Positions 21,101 to 29,559 of a stretch of DNA of 62,000 bases are shown in pieces. Within the stretch, counting starts at the first letter, position 1. Every line of letters starts with the position of its first letter. Below the pieces are notes generated by a model, which did no database searches, had not been told where the DNA came from, and saw nothing but the letters and a program-made list of their open reading frames with translations. The translations under genes were made by a program, and so were the position numbers. Origin of the DNA: Symsagittifera roscoffensis (lineage: Eukaryota; Xenacoelomorpha; Acoela; Convolutidae); assembly GCF_963678635.1 (NCBI RefSeq), contig NC_087066.1:1767745-1829744 (forward strand). The letters run 5' to 3'.

Positions 21101-21591
21101 TTTCTTGCCTATATCTTTCTCAAAAGGAAAAATCAAAGTTAAGAAAATATCATTTAGAGTAAAAGCAGCGGCGGCACGAAATCAATCAGCAAGTTATCAG
21201 TGTAATAAACGATGAAGCTTCTTTGAGTAGTTGATCACATGAAAGAATAGCCTGGCATGTTTAGGTTACTTCTGGACATGGAGCATCGGGACTGGTGAGT
21301 TGTGCGGCTGAGTTGTCCCCCGCCATGTGCAAAGTGTCCCCTGCCTCACTCTTCATGAGTCACCAACACACCACCCTACTCAACTCATTCATCTCAACAG
21401 GGCAGCCAGGGGGAGTAGCACCTGGCTCCCTATCCCCCCACTCAGAACTGGCATCAGGCAAACACAACCCCCTATCCCCCTTCCCACTCTCTCTTCCGCT
21501 CACCCTTCCCCACCCACACAGTGGCCAACTGGCAGCAGCCGCCCTGGCCATGAAGCTGCAGCTACTCGCCCGACACAACCTCTCAGCCTGA
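8781..21591 (+). CDS. barhl-like: BarH-like homeobox transcription factor gene (whole gene span)
   Basis: Five exons with matching phases (8781-9120, 9412-9692, 10273-10400, 17881-18047, 19720-19996) plus a 3' exon encode a homeodomain protein of roughly 400-495 residues. The homeodomain is residues 198-257. It begins [10 protein letters not shown], contains QKYLSV, and ends [17 protein letters not shown]. Thr47 and Tyr49 and the RTKWKRQT end are typical of the Bar class, closer to BarH/Barhl than to Barx, which has NRRMKWKK. FLISDLL at residues 88-94 resembles the FIL/EH1 motif of Bar proteins that recruits Groucho-type co-repressors. Asn, Ser, Gln, His and Pro-rich segments flank the homeodomain. 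It is a nuclear DNA-binding regulator. An in-frame TGA three codons before the first ATG fixes the start. The 3' end is ambiguous. Family assignment is from memory of the families, without a search. Confidence 0.85.
9121..9411 (+). other. BarH-like gene intron 1
   Basis: A 291-bp AT-rich intron from GTAAAA to TTTGCAG. In-frame stops make read-through impossible beyond about 10 codons. No other feature seen. Confidence 0.75.
9412..9692 (+). CDS. barhl-like: BarH-like gene exon 2 (start of homeodomain)
   Basis: The acceptor is GGTTGTTTGCAG at 9400-9411. It encodes residues 114-207: an Asn-rich then Ser-rich low-complexity stretch, Pro/Ser-rich linker, and homeodomain positions 1-10 ([10 protein letters not shown]). 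The donor CGCAG|GTAACA is phase 0. Repeated AAC and AGC codons make a nucleotide-level simple repeat at about 9497-9552 that could vary in length. Confidence 0.85.
9693..10272 (+). other. BarH-like gene intron 2, inside the homeodomain at codon 10/11
   Basis: A 580-bp intron with no repeat recognised. It interrupts the homeodomain between positions 10 and 11. It contains no supported reading frame. Confidence 0.75.
10273..10400 (+). CDS. barhl-like: BarH-like gene exon 3 (homeodomain helices 1-3)
   Basis: 128 bp encoding homeodomain positions 11-52 and the first two bases of Arg53. It includes [19 protein letters not shown] and QVKTWYQN, with recognition-helix residues Thr47, Trp48, Tyr49, Gln50 and Asn51. 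The acceptor is TTGCGCAG|GG. The donor GG AG|GTCAGT splits the Arg53 codon (phase 2) and joins perfectly to exon 4. Confidence 0.92.
11232..11640. repeat. 30-bp GC-richer minisatellite
   Basis: About thirteen head-to-tail copies of a 30-bp monomer, typified by ATGTTGCGACCATTGCGACT followed by CAAATTGGGT, sit in intron 3. Because 30 is a multiple of three, stop-free frames appear on both strands (the longest, minus, covers about 11160-11717). These are consequences of the repeat and not genes. Some monomers vary as TTTGCGCGACCCAAA. Confidence 0.85.
14855..14904 (-). mobile_element. H-family terminal fragment
   Basis: About 50 bp of the hairpin end (AAGACTGCTCGTAT then GGCGAAGCCCTGAACG) is cut off after GTTCCGACTGC and directly abuts the GTTCCGACT end of the next copy. 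This suggests one copy inserted into, or recombined with, another. Confidence 0.6.
14905..15435 (+). mobile_element. H-family element, full-length copy in intron 3
   Basis: Starts GTTCCGACTTTCGGTACGAA and ends GATCAGTCTTG. It has the central TTAACGCGCGATATATTTCG palindrome region and both terminal hairpins. The hairpin near the right end has decayed to GGGCTTCGCCT. It faces the next copy head to head. Confidence 0.75.
15436..15914 (-). mobile_element. H-family element, truncated copy
   Basis: Reversed copy lacking about 45 bp of its hairpin end. It begins inside the element at TTTTATGGAGCAGTAATAAC and ends CGAAAGTCGGAGC. Confidence 0.7.
15917..16432 (-). mobile_element. H-family element, full-length copy in intron 3
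   Basis: From CAAGAGTGCTCGTATCAGGG to GAAAGTCGGAAC, joined to the preceding copy through only AA. Both hairpins and the central palindrome are present. It completes a run of four H-family pieces in 1.6 kb. Confidence 0.75.
17090..17470. other. Less AT-rich, repeat-free stretch in intron 3
   Basis: No reading frame of interest. It contrasts with the AT-rich flanks and contains a C-rich/G-rich pair (CCCCCCTCTCCATTTATGGGGG). It may be an intronic enhancer or simply unique sequence; nothing in the sequence decides. Confidence 0.2.
17881..18047 (+). CDS. barhl-like: BarH-like gene exon 4 (end of homeodomain)
   Basis: Completes Arg53 and supplies homeodomain positions 54-60 (TKWKRQT). A Glu-rich helix ([13 protein letters not shown]) and a Thr/Asn-rich segment follow. 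The acceptor is GACTGGATAG|GACG, with a weak pyrimidine tract. The donor GCCA|GTGAGT is phase 1 and matches exon 5. Confidence 0.88.
18080..18242. repeat. Palindromic element built from TTAAGGTAAAATTTACC
   Basis: The words TTAAGGTAAAA and its complement TTTTACCTTAA alternate many times over about 160 bp, so the strand can fold on itself in several registers. It may be a small foldback MITE or a simple palindromic satellite. Only one copy is seen in the window, starting 33 bp into the intron. Confidence 0.55.
18413..19643 (-). mobile_element. H-family element interrupted by a nested TIR element
   Basis: The two halves (18413-18712 and 19406-19643) form one ordinary reversed H-family copy. It is split at the central palindrome, in the sequence read as AAATATATTGCGCG in the uninterrupted copy at 15.67 kb. 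The interruption shows the H-family copy is older than the insertion. Confidence 0.8.
18713..19405. mobile_element. 693-bp TIR element with TT target duplication, nested in an H-family copy
   Basis: Begins CCCGCACCGTGCGTCCATGG and ends CCATGGGCGCTCGGTGCGGG, which are inverted repeats of about 20 bp with two mismatches. Comparison with intact H-family copies shows exactly this segment was added, with TT on both sides (2-bp duplication). The interior is packed with AATCGATTATAAT and AATGGATTATAAT words on both strands and has a G12 run near 18966. No transposase frame is present, so it is non-autonomous. The superfamily is not recognised. Confidence 0.8.
19720..19996 (+). CDS. barhl-like: BarH-like gene exon 5 (Gln/His/Met-rich)
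   Basis: The acceptor is CTTTTCCAG|GTGGAC. The first two bases complete Ser306 and the frame continues [17 protein letters not shown] through a Gln-, His-, Met- and Pro-rich stretch to RKIYS. The proposed donor is TCAAG|GTCCGG (phase 2), which is not a strong site. If not used, the frame reads on to a stop at 20043-20045. Composition and phase make the coding call strong; the 3' boundary is less sure. Confidence 0.8.
19997..21264 (+). other. BarH-like gene intron 5 region
   Basis: Mostly non-coding AT-rich sequence. AATAAA occurs at about 20007-20012, just after exon 5. A G12 run lies at about 20419-20430, and a short candidate alternative exon at 20497-20533. Confidence 0.5.
20497..20533 (+). 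CDS. barhl-like: Possible alternative terminal exon of the BarH-like gene
   Basis: A strong acceptor (TCTTCTTCTCTCTTCGCAG) precedes 20497. Joined to the phase-2 donor at 19996 the frame reads [12 protein letters not shown] and stops at 20531-20533, giving a 409-residue protein. The acceptor is better than that of the 21.3-kb exon. Without transcripts I cannot say which is used. Confidence 0.35.
21265..21591 (+). CDS. barhl-like: Probable terminal exon of the BarH-like gene
   Basis: A GC-rich open stretch encodes a Ser, Pro, His and Leu-rich segment ending [15 protein letters not shown], then TGA at 21589-21591. Codon composition resembles exons 1-5. Two starts are possible. The AG at 21263-21264 gives phase 0, which needs an unseen upstream exon. 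The AG at 21298-21299 gives phase 2, which fits exon 5 directly and makes a 494-residue protein, but its pyrimidine tract is poor. Confidence 0.6.
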   Translation, partial: VTSGHGASGLVSCAAELSPAMCKVSPASLFMSHQHTTLLNSFISTGQPGGVAPGSLSPHSELASGKHNPLSPFPLSLPLTLPHPHSGQLAAAALAMKLQLLARHNLSA

Positions 21592-22046
21592 TATGCACTC
21601 ACCAATGGCCACTTCGCTTCATTATTCTCAATGTAGTCTTTTCAAAAGTTTCTATCCAAATTTAAGAACGTTTATCTCTAAATTCAAACTCAAGTCATAA
21701 ATTACTTCATTTTATGTATATACCCTCTATATACTTCATTAAAAATTAAAATTTTGACAGAAATCAAAATCTTTTCGTCAGAATTCATTTTGACAGAATT
21801 CAAAAGTTTTTCCGAGAAATTCTGGGAACCAGGAGCAGGAAAGGTCTAAAGCCTCTCATGTGTTGGAGATTTTTTCAAAAAAAAAATTGATCGCGGATCT
21901 CTTTAAAGTGAATATAAATTACTGAGCTCTCTTGCAACCCCAAAATACCAGAGCTGGTCGAGTCGATTTTCATCGGCCTTAAACATCATATTCACAATTA
22001 CTTGTTCTCAACAAGTGAAACATGTGAAAAGATCAAAAACATTTTT
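21592..22046. other. 3' flank of the homeobox gene
   Basis: Contains the 3' UTR if the exon above is terminal. No clear AATAAA was found close to the stop. Nothing else seen. Confidence 0.4.
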
Positions 22047-22580
22047 GTTCCGACTTTCGATACGAAAGTAACGGAATATTCGTGCTCGGGGTGGGTTTTT
22101 TTTTCTTCAGACAAATTTCGACTTTTTAACTAGCCATTTTTGACGGAATTTTTTCATATCATTCGAAAGGTATTGTTGTCCTGAGCTCAAATTTGAAAAG
22201 ATATTTCACCTGTGATCATTTTTCGTAAAACTACGGAGGTTTAAAGATTGCCATTTTGGCCAATTTGGGACAATTAACGCGCGATATTTCGCGCTATTAA
22301 CGCGTAAGCGGAGAGTTAATCCGTCTTAAAAATCATTCCAAATTGGTAAAAAGAAGATTATTTGACATATTTGGTTTGTTACAAGGAGCGAAATCGATCC
22401 TTTTGTACTTTATATGGCGTGTGGGGGGATGATTTTTCATAAAAAAATTTCAAATTTTAGAAAAAAAACTTTTGTTTTATTTTTTTTTCATTTATTTTTT
22501 TTAAATGTTATTACTGCTGCTCCATAAACTTTAAAGGTAGTCGGAACATTCAGGGTTTCGCCCTGATACGAGCAGTCTTG
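22047..22580 (+). mobile_element. H-family element, full-length copy
   Basis: GTTCCGACTTTCGATACGAA to GAGCAGTCTTG, flanked by T on both sides. Left hairpin ACTTTCG-ATA-CGAAAGT is perfect; the right hairpin reads CAGGGTTTCGCCCTG with one mismatch. It lies about 450 bp after the homeobox stop codon. Confidence 0.8.
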
Positions 22581-23795
22581 TTAGCCTTTGTAATTCTTTC
22601 AAAAACTTTAGCATTTTAATGAGCTGATTTGAAGCATTTTGTCGAATATTAGAAGCAAAATACAGGAAAATTCGGAAAAATTGAATTGAATATTTTGGCT
22701 TTTCAGTCTGCATTCAGTCTGAATTATGTGGTATAAATTGTGTTTTATCGTTTGGGTGTGTTAGTAACGTGTTATAATTTGCTATCAAAGGTGCTTCTAG
22801 GGTTTCTCTCGAGGGCAAGAGAAAATTTTCAAAAGTTTTCTGTGTGAGCTCTCAAGATTCAAAATCAGTTTTGAGGAGATTATTGCATGGCAGGGATCTA
22901 AATCATGAAAGGCGCGCATCGGACGTAAGTTTGCGTTACCTAATTTTGATTGGCAGATTAAGCAAGATGTTAAATATTTTCTTCTTGGCTGTTGTTAACG
23001 CAATATCAGAAACCGCCATCCGCTTGATCTGATGTTTCTCAAGAGCCAGGATGTCGACATATGCGATAGATGTATCCATAGTTAATATTGCCGACCCCAA
23101 GCCAACTACAATCTGCGGTAGTTATTGATAAATTTCATTCAATTCATGCAACCCAGGAGTGCTTGAGCAATCTTGCAGCAAAATAGTGCTTTTCGATGAA
23201 AAACAGGTCAATACTTGGCTAGGCACAACCTTGAAAACTTGGTCAAAGAAATTGGTACCCGTCTGAAAAGTTGAGTTTGGGAAGAAGTAAAGATTACTAG
23301 TGAATTACAATGAAAAATTACAAATATTTTTCGTAAAACTAATGTAAACCAAAATCAGTAGAATAGATTATACAAACAGAGGCGAACCGGAGCTTCGCAT
23401 CAGTTGGGACACCACGCATGCACAGCATTGCTAGCCAGCAAATAAAAAATAACAAAGTCAATTAGAAATGTTTTGGGAAAATATAACTAACATTAGAAAA
23501 ATAGTAAGGAAACACAATAAACAGTATTAAATAAGTCTTTACTTTTTTAACGATATGACGATTAGCCATTAAGCCGACCTCAAAGTTTTTTATCTTTGAA
23601 ATTCAGGACATTACTGACCATTGATCAAAAATTTGTGAATCAATCTGTGCATCATTCTATCTCCGTGTTAACCTTACTAGTCGATTAGTATTTGAACTAT
23701 CTTTCACATTGCTATTAATCAGCTAACTTGACGCCTTACTTAGTCATAGAAAATTGTTTGTTTTGTAGAAACTTGGGTCTACTACCAAACTTATT
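22581..23795. other. Intergenic, no gene seen
   Basis: One 62-codon frame at 22844-23032 has no recognisable content. AGAGGCGAACCGGAGCTTCG near 23380 belongs to a weakly conserved dispersed motif also seen at about 5650, 59330 and 59430. Confidence 0.5.
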
Positions 23796-24325
23796 GTTCC
23801 GACTTTCGATACGAAAGTAACGGAATATTTGTGTTCGGGGTGGGTTTTTTTTCTTCAGACAAATTTCGACTTTTTAACTAGCCATTTTTGACGGAATTTT
23901 TTTTATATCATTCGAAAAGTATTGTTGTCCTGAGCTCAAACTTGAAAAGATATTTCTTCTGTGATTGTTTTTCGTAAAATTATGGGGTTTTAAAGATTGC
24001 CATGTTTGCCAATTTGGGACAATTAACGCGCGATATATTTCGCGCTATTAACGCGTAAGCGGAGAGTTAATCCCTCTAAGAAATCGTTCCAAATTGGTAT
24101 AACGAAGCTTATTTGCCATAATTGGTTTGTTACAAGTAGCGAAATCTATCCTTTTGTACTTTATATGGCGTGTGGGGAGATTCTTTTTACTTAAAAAAAT
24201 CAAATTTTTGAAAAAAAAAATTCATTTTGTTTTATTACTTTTAATTTTTTAATGATATTACTGCTCCATAAACCTTAATGGGCTGTCGGAACAATCAGGG
24301 CTTCGCCCTGATACGAGCAGTCTTG
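23796..24325 (+). mobile_element. H-family element, full-length copy
   Basis: GTTCCGACTTTCGATACGAA to GAGCAGTCTTG with flanking T residues and a perfect right hairpin TCAGGGC-TTC-GCCCTGA. It is one of the best preserved copies. Confidence 0.8.
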
Positions 24326-24748
24326 TTGATGTTTTAATTTTGTCGTTCGTCAGTCTCCTCTGTTGGAATTTACATATCATTGAGTACTCTTTCTATTTTA
24401 TCTATCCCCTGATCCAGAAAATTTTTAAATTTCCCAAGGAATTGCGGTGAAGTGTATGAGCTTAACATTGAATTCCTATTTTGTTGCGAAATAATTTTCA
24501 CATGATTGCGAAAAGTGCAACCGCTTTAGGATCTGTTTTGTTTGGTCATTTTTCGTGAAATCGCTCTTAGTTAAGTTAAAATGTTTCTTTTTTTTTCAAC
24601 CGAACCTTCGTTTCAACCAGTCTAAAATAAATTTTGCCTTCTGTCTTTAACGTTTATTAGTCGCAGTAAATCTCGCTTAAAATTAAATGCGATTTTTGAG
24701 CCAACAATAGCCGCTCTAAGTCACTCATTGAGACAAAACAAAAATAAA
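24326..24748. other. Spacer between two H-family copies
   Basis: 423 bp of AT-rich sequence with no feature seen. Confidence 0.5.
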
Positions 24749-25281
24749 CAAGACTGCTCGTATGAGGGCGAAACCCCGAATGTTCCGACTGCCTTTAAAG
24801 TTTATGGAGCAGCAGTAATAACATTAAAAAAATTAAATGAAATAAAATAAAACAAAATTTTTTTTTCTAAAATATGAAACTTTATTATGAAAATCATCCC
24901 CCCACACGCCATATAAAGTACAAAAGAATAGATTTCGCTCCTAATAACAAATCAATTAGGGCAAACAAGCTTCGTTCAACCAATTTGGAACGATTTATAA
25001 GACGGACTAAATCTCCGCTTACGCGTTAATAGCGCGAATTATATCGCGCGTTAATTGTCCCAAACTGGTCAAAATGGCAATCTTTAAACCCTCATAACTT
25101 AACGAAAAATAATCCCAAGTGAAATATCTTTTCAAATTTAAGCTCAGGACAACAATACCTTTTGAATGATATAAATAAATTTCGTCAAAAATGGCTAGTT
25201 AAAAAGTCGAAATTTGTCTGGAGAAAAAAAAACCCACGCCGAGCACAAATATTCTGTTACTTTCGCATCGAAAGTCAGAAC
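24749..25281 (-). mobile_element. H-family element, full-length copy
   Basis: CAAGACTGCTCGTATGAGGG to GAAAGTCAGAAC, in opposite orientation to the copy 0.4 kb upstream. The central palindrome is present as ACGCGTTAATAGCGCGAATT. Confidence 0.8.
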
Positions 25282-26385
25282 AATTACGGTAAAAAAGATG
25301 ACAAAAAATTTTGACAACATTTAAGTCAAATTTTTGCGGTTAACTGAGCCGATGATTCATCAAAAACAAAGTCAGAATTTCCGAGGACGTGTTTTTTCGA
25401 TAATAATGTATTGTTATTAACAAATCAACAGTTTAGGTTAATGCATTCAAGGCTGGCTTCTACACGACTTTATAATACTGAATTATAAGGTAAAGGGTAA
25501 AGGTGACAGTTATACATACCATCATGGTTTAACAACAACAATGTTTTTGTTATTTGTTAATTGATCAATTGAAGGTTTTAAATTTATTTTAATTTTGATT
25601 TTATATTTAAAGTTTTTCTAATAATCTAATGTTTTTAGGTAAGCTTTCGAATTTTAGACACATGTTCCTGCAATCGAAAACTCTGGTGAGTAAAATCCAT
25701 AAACCTGTCCAATACTTACTTTTTTCGATCTATTACTCAAGGTCTTTTCATACCTTTGGAAGACGCTTTTTTTTTCAGTTAAAGAACTTGTGTTTTCAGT
25801 GAAAAAAAAATCAACTTTTCAGCAAATTATTCAACATTGGCCATGTAACCTAATTGAAAAATCCGTTTTGGCAAACTTGGCAATTTTTGTACCATTAATT
25901 GAAACTGCTGCTTACCACTTTTGCGTTCATGGTACCTTTCCACAGACTTGACAGAAGAATTTATTTGAGCCAATTTGAAAAACTAATAAATTGCTATAGA
26001 GAAAACGAGCCTCAGCTGTAACAACAAATTAAAAACGATACATTAGTAATGTGCTAAAAACTTCACACTAGACTTTTTATTTTGAAATTCCTAAAAATTT
26101 TTCAATGCTCAAAAATTCATACTACTTCTCATCCACCATACCAGCAATTGGGACTTTAGAACTGTCGCATGTTGTAAATTTTTGCCTCTCAATCTAACGA
26201 AACATCGCACGTTTAATTTTTTCAAAAGTTACTTGTAGTTTTTCATTCTAAAGAAAATCAACTTTGCGCGTGTTTTTAGACTTACTGTGGGACATACATC
26301 GTTGCTCTAATTTAATAGTGGAATAATTAGCCTGCTTGATAATGATTTTAACAAAAAGCTTGAACAAAAACTCATCGCTCAGTGA
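25282..26385. other. Intergenic, no gene seen
   Basis: AT-rich with no supportable frame. Confidence 0.5.
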
Positions 26386-26556
26386 AAATATGCAGAAACC
26401 ATTAGAGATTATATGCAAAAGGAAGATGTCATAACTGTGCGCCCACCTTATCTCACTTCACGAACCGACCGTAAATGGTATCTACCTCGTCATCAAATGT
26501 TGAAAACAAACAAACAGTACAGGTTTCGACGTTTTCTCAATGAGGCATCAAAGTAA
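26386..26556 (+). pseudogene. BEL/Pao retrotransposon fragment, N-terminal RT region
   Basis: The 56-codon frame between TGA 26383-26385 and TAA 26554-26556 reads KYAETIRDYMQKE and later RKWYLPRHQM then RFRRFLNEASK. The WYLPxHxV/M block followed by a K/R-rich strand and (N/D)xASK is the entry of the BEL/Pao reverse transcriptase (usual form WYLPHHPV ... KVRVVFDASAK). The catalytic RT region does not follow, so this is a remnant. It shares strand with the fragment at 27.3 kb. Assignment is by remembered motif only. Confidence 0.5.
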
Positions 26557-26751
26557 TATAAAATTTTTCTGAATACACGTCTCTGAGTTCGATCGTATCT
26601 TCTGCAATTTTTTTAATACTTCTAAGTTTCCGAAAAGATGGCAATAAGAGTTTGCCGTTTTTGCCAATAGCAAAGGAATGCTCTCCAGGTTGAAGTACAC
26701 GGTCGAGATCAACCGTCTCTTCGCTTTTTGTGGAGGTAGTGTTTGAACTAT
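26540..26751 (-). other. Unassigned open frame of about 70 codons
   Basis: A stop-bounded minus-strand frame reads ETVDLDRVLQPGEHSF and LLLPSFRKLRSIKKIAEDT, with amino-acid composition typical of a protein. It has no convenient Met and overlaps the BEL/Pao fragment by 17 bp. It may be an exon or another transposon scrap. Confidence 0.25.
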
Positions 26752-27324
26752 CTCATTTTTGAACGTCTCATTTTTGAACGTCATTTTTGAAATTGAGCAG
26801 TAATTCTCATTTTGAACGTCTCTAAGTGGACGAAAAGTATCACTGTTCAGCAGTGACTTATATTGTGCATCGAATTACCGCTGCTCGTTGACAATTGCAC
26901 TTATTAAACTCTGTAGTCTAATTCCATAGATCAGTCGACCAAAAAGAAAATAAGTGGATATTCAATCTACCCACGATGTGGTTTGAGTGCGATTGATGAG
27001 CAGTGTGAAACAATTTTTTATGATAGCGTAATCAAATTGAGAGTAACCGAAAAGGTTAAAGGAAAAAATGTTTGCCTGTGTGAGCACTTAGTAAACGCAA
27101 GACTAATCACAGCGGTCACTTCTACCCAATAGGATTTAGATTTCTTGACCCTAAATCATTTCAGTTTTAGCCAACAAAAAGAAAGCGTCCCTTCGCTGAG
27201 TTAGGTAAACAAATTTTACCATAAAACCGTTATGCTAGAGCACAGTTACACTATAACACAGTTGGGTCACGCTAGTTACCGAAATATATTTTTATCCTTT
27301 AGCAAAGTGATATGTTGGCAGACG
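26752..27324. other. Spacer between BEL/Pao fragments
   Basis: CTCATTTTTGAACGT-like words repeat a few times at about 26755-26820. No coding frame supported. Confidence 0.4.
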
Positions 27325-27441
27325 AAAGCGGAGGCTACTTTGATTACTGCTGGCTTGGTTTGGGTCTTTGAGCCTGACAGTCCGCTTGGGCACTACCCAC
27401 TCGTCCGCAGAGTCAAATTGCATCACAGCAGAAACGGATGA
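27325..27441 (+). pseudogene. BEL/Pao fragment, domain after integrase (DUF5641-like)
   Basis: The frame reads LITAGLVWVFEPDSPLGHYP then LVRRVKLHHSRNG and stops. The arrangement G-x-V-W/L-V ... SPxGxYPLxRV ... H-x-G-x-D/NG is the pattern of the domain following integrase in BEL/Pao elements. It lies about 0.77 kb after the RT fragment on the same strand, so both may derive from one internally deleted element. Confidence 0.5.
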
Positions 27442-27996
27442 ACACTATCTGCAGATATTAAAACCCTCACCAGTAAAAACTGACTCATACAACCGTACAG
27501 CTTGCTATCATTTTTCCGTCTTCGGATGTTGACGCGCAAATGTAAATGAATGTTTAAAGATAAACGTTTCTATGATTGAATTTAAAACAAAGCTTTGTTC
27601 TTGATGTTCTGGTTTTAATTGATTCTATTTTGCAACCAGTATGTGTACCTTAACCACAAGCTTAAGCCCGCAAAACAACCAGCAAAATATGAAATTTTGC
27701 GAGACATGGCAAAAAATTGTGTATATAGTTGACGATTGGAGATATAACCTGATATTATTTTGGTAGTATCATTTAGTTCTTAACAGTTTCCTCTTTTTAC
27801 GTTTTTGTTTGGTTTTGTGCGCACTCTCGCTGATTTGGTTGCAGTCGTCTCATAAACCTTGCCGGTTGTTCTTCTGATTACTACTGCAACAAAAAGAAAA
27901 ACTCAAGCTAGCGCAAAATTTATAAATCATTTTAGCGCTTCAAAAAAGACAAACTTAGAACTTAATTGAGGCTATGAGAGATAACCAAAGGTTAAA
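27442..27996. other. Intergenic, no gene seen
   Basis: AT-rich with no frame worth reporting. Confidence 0.4.
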
Positions 27997-29348
27997 TTAA
28001 ACAAAAATAGCTATTTGTGATTTATCTTTTTGACTCAATTCTGTGACTTGTGCAGCTGCAGTTGCTTTTGTCTCTGGACATACATCCATCCTCAGTCCCA
28101 ACTTCTGATTTTTTTCGAACTCTAACTGAGAAAAAATGACGTGACCAGTGATCATATGGGGTTGAAACTGCTCTTGCTGGAAATCACACGCAATCATGAA
28201 CAGTTTGTTTTTGTTAGAGTGTATATATATAGTCCAGAGCTTCACACTTGATATCTTTTGTGGCCTCGGATACCACCACGAGGAACCGGTTCGACCTCAG
28301 TTCAGTCATAGACACTTGGTTGGATCCACAGAATTCAAGAGTGTAATTCTCTCCAGGGTATCTGTACATCTTGAGGTCTTCTTCCCTACTTCTCACGGCT
28401 TCGTCTATAAATTTATCAATGTAAAAATCCCCCACAAGCTGGCTCTCGGGTACCTGGAATCGGAACACGGCGACTGGCGTATCGCTCTCAGAATGATGCG
28501 CGGCCCCTTTAGTGATTATTCTGAAAAGTTAGTCCTTCGCTGTTTGTACCAGTCTTTCGTTGCTGCTAATGGGAGTTATAGCTCTATTGTGACCCCTGAT
28601 CCTATTTATCACTTTCAAAATCCTCTCATTGAAGCCGTCAACTGTAGGAAAGTAGCTCATGTTGAAGTCTGGATGACTCTCATGAAGACGTTCCAACTCA
28701 CTTAATGAGAAAAGAGCATCCTTAGTCAGTAGGTGGCTGTTTACCTCTAGAGCAACATTTGAGAAAAAAACAGATTTTTGCTTTTCGAAAGTAAGGATTT
28801 GACAGTTCGATTGCTGGGAGACACGGACAGTTGACATGCTTCGCAGCTTCTGAAACGATGCTAAAGAAGTGTTTCAATTCATATGTATCGTAGTCTTTAA
28901 GCTGATGGCAGCCCTCAAAAAGCCCAACGTATTCGCCCGGATACAGAAAGCCAAATGATCTTGATAGCCAGAACTCACCTGCAGAAATTACAGACGAATT
29001 CTTGTAAATGGGTAGGCCTTTATTCACATCAAAACAAATGCTACTGATGGCGTGGGTCGTTGTCCTATGATTGGAGTCGCGAAGCATAAACGTTTTGTAG
29101 TCATTATCGAATGCCAAATTGTAGACTGTCTCCTCTGCACTTGGGTAGAACAGCCCTTTCTCGATGTACTGGGCGTGGGGTCTGATATAGTTGACAGCTT
29201 CCACCATTTCTCTGGAACAGTCGACCACTGGCTGGTCTAACATGGGTGAGTCTTTTCTCTTTGTCGCTGACCAATCATTCCTGGATGTTAAGGTCGAGTT
29301 CAGCACAGACAACTGGATGTTCAGCCAGAAAGCACGCTGATTGCTCAT
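27997..29348 (-). pseudogene. Broken copy of secreted double CAP-like protein gene
   Basis: The minus strand carries a colinear homologue of the intact gene at 53.7-55.1 kb, in three reading-frame segments: 29348 down to about 28770 (module 1), about 28770 to 28214 (module 2) and 28245 to 27997 (tail). Matching landmarks include FLYPGEYVGLF versus YKYPGENVKI, HFFSIVSEAAKHVNCPC versus RFLNLVANAVEYFNCAC, LTKDALFSL versus LTRDAIFDL, NRFLVVVSEATKDIKC versus NRFLMMAAQTTRGVKC, and HMITGHVIF versus DVITGTSLF. Breaks are a frameshift at a T7 run (28764-28770), an in-frame TAA (28529-28531) and a frameshift in a TA run (28220-28232). Total length, 1,352 bp versus 1,365, matches. Two breaks sit in slippage-prone runs and could be assembly errors, but the nonsense codon cannot be explained that way. 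Introns at the breaks seem unlikely because the alignment continues without loss. Confidence 0.7.
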
Positions 29349-29559
29349 TTTTGTTTCTTCATTTCAACCGTTGAAGTATTATTTGAACAACTAAATAGGA
29401 AACCAAGCGTGATCAATTTAGCAGAAGGCAAAATTAGGCTTGAACAAATTTTGAACATAGCGTTCTTAAAAATCAAGGCATAATGATTGTAGCGAAACTT
29501 TAATGCGCGCAGGAATAGAGGAAAATAGCAGCAAGTATATTCTTAAATTCAATCCATGG

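Noticed and set aside
22544-22590. Hammerhead ribozyme in H-family ends
   Set aside because: The hairpins are present but the CUGAUGA and GAAA core arrangement is not.
28196-28705. 169-codon plus-strand frame
   Set aside because: Antisense to the CAP-like pseudogene, whose minus frames align with the intact paralogue.
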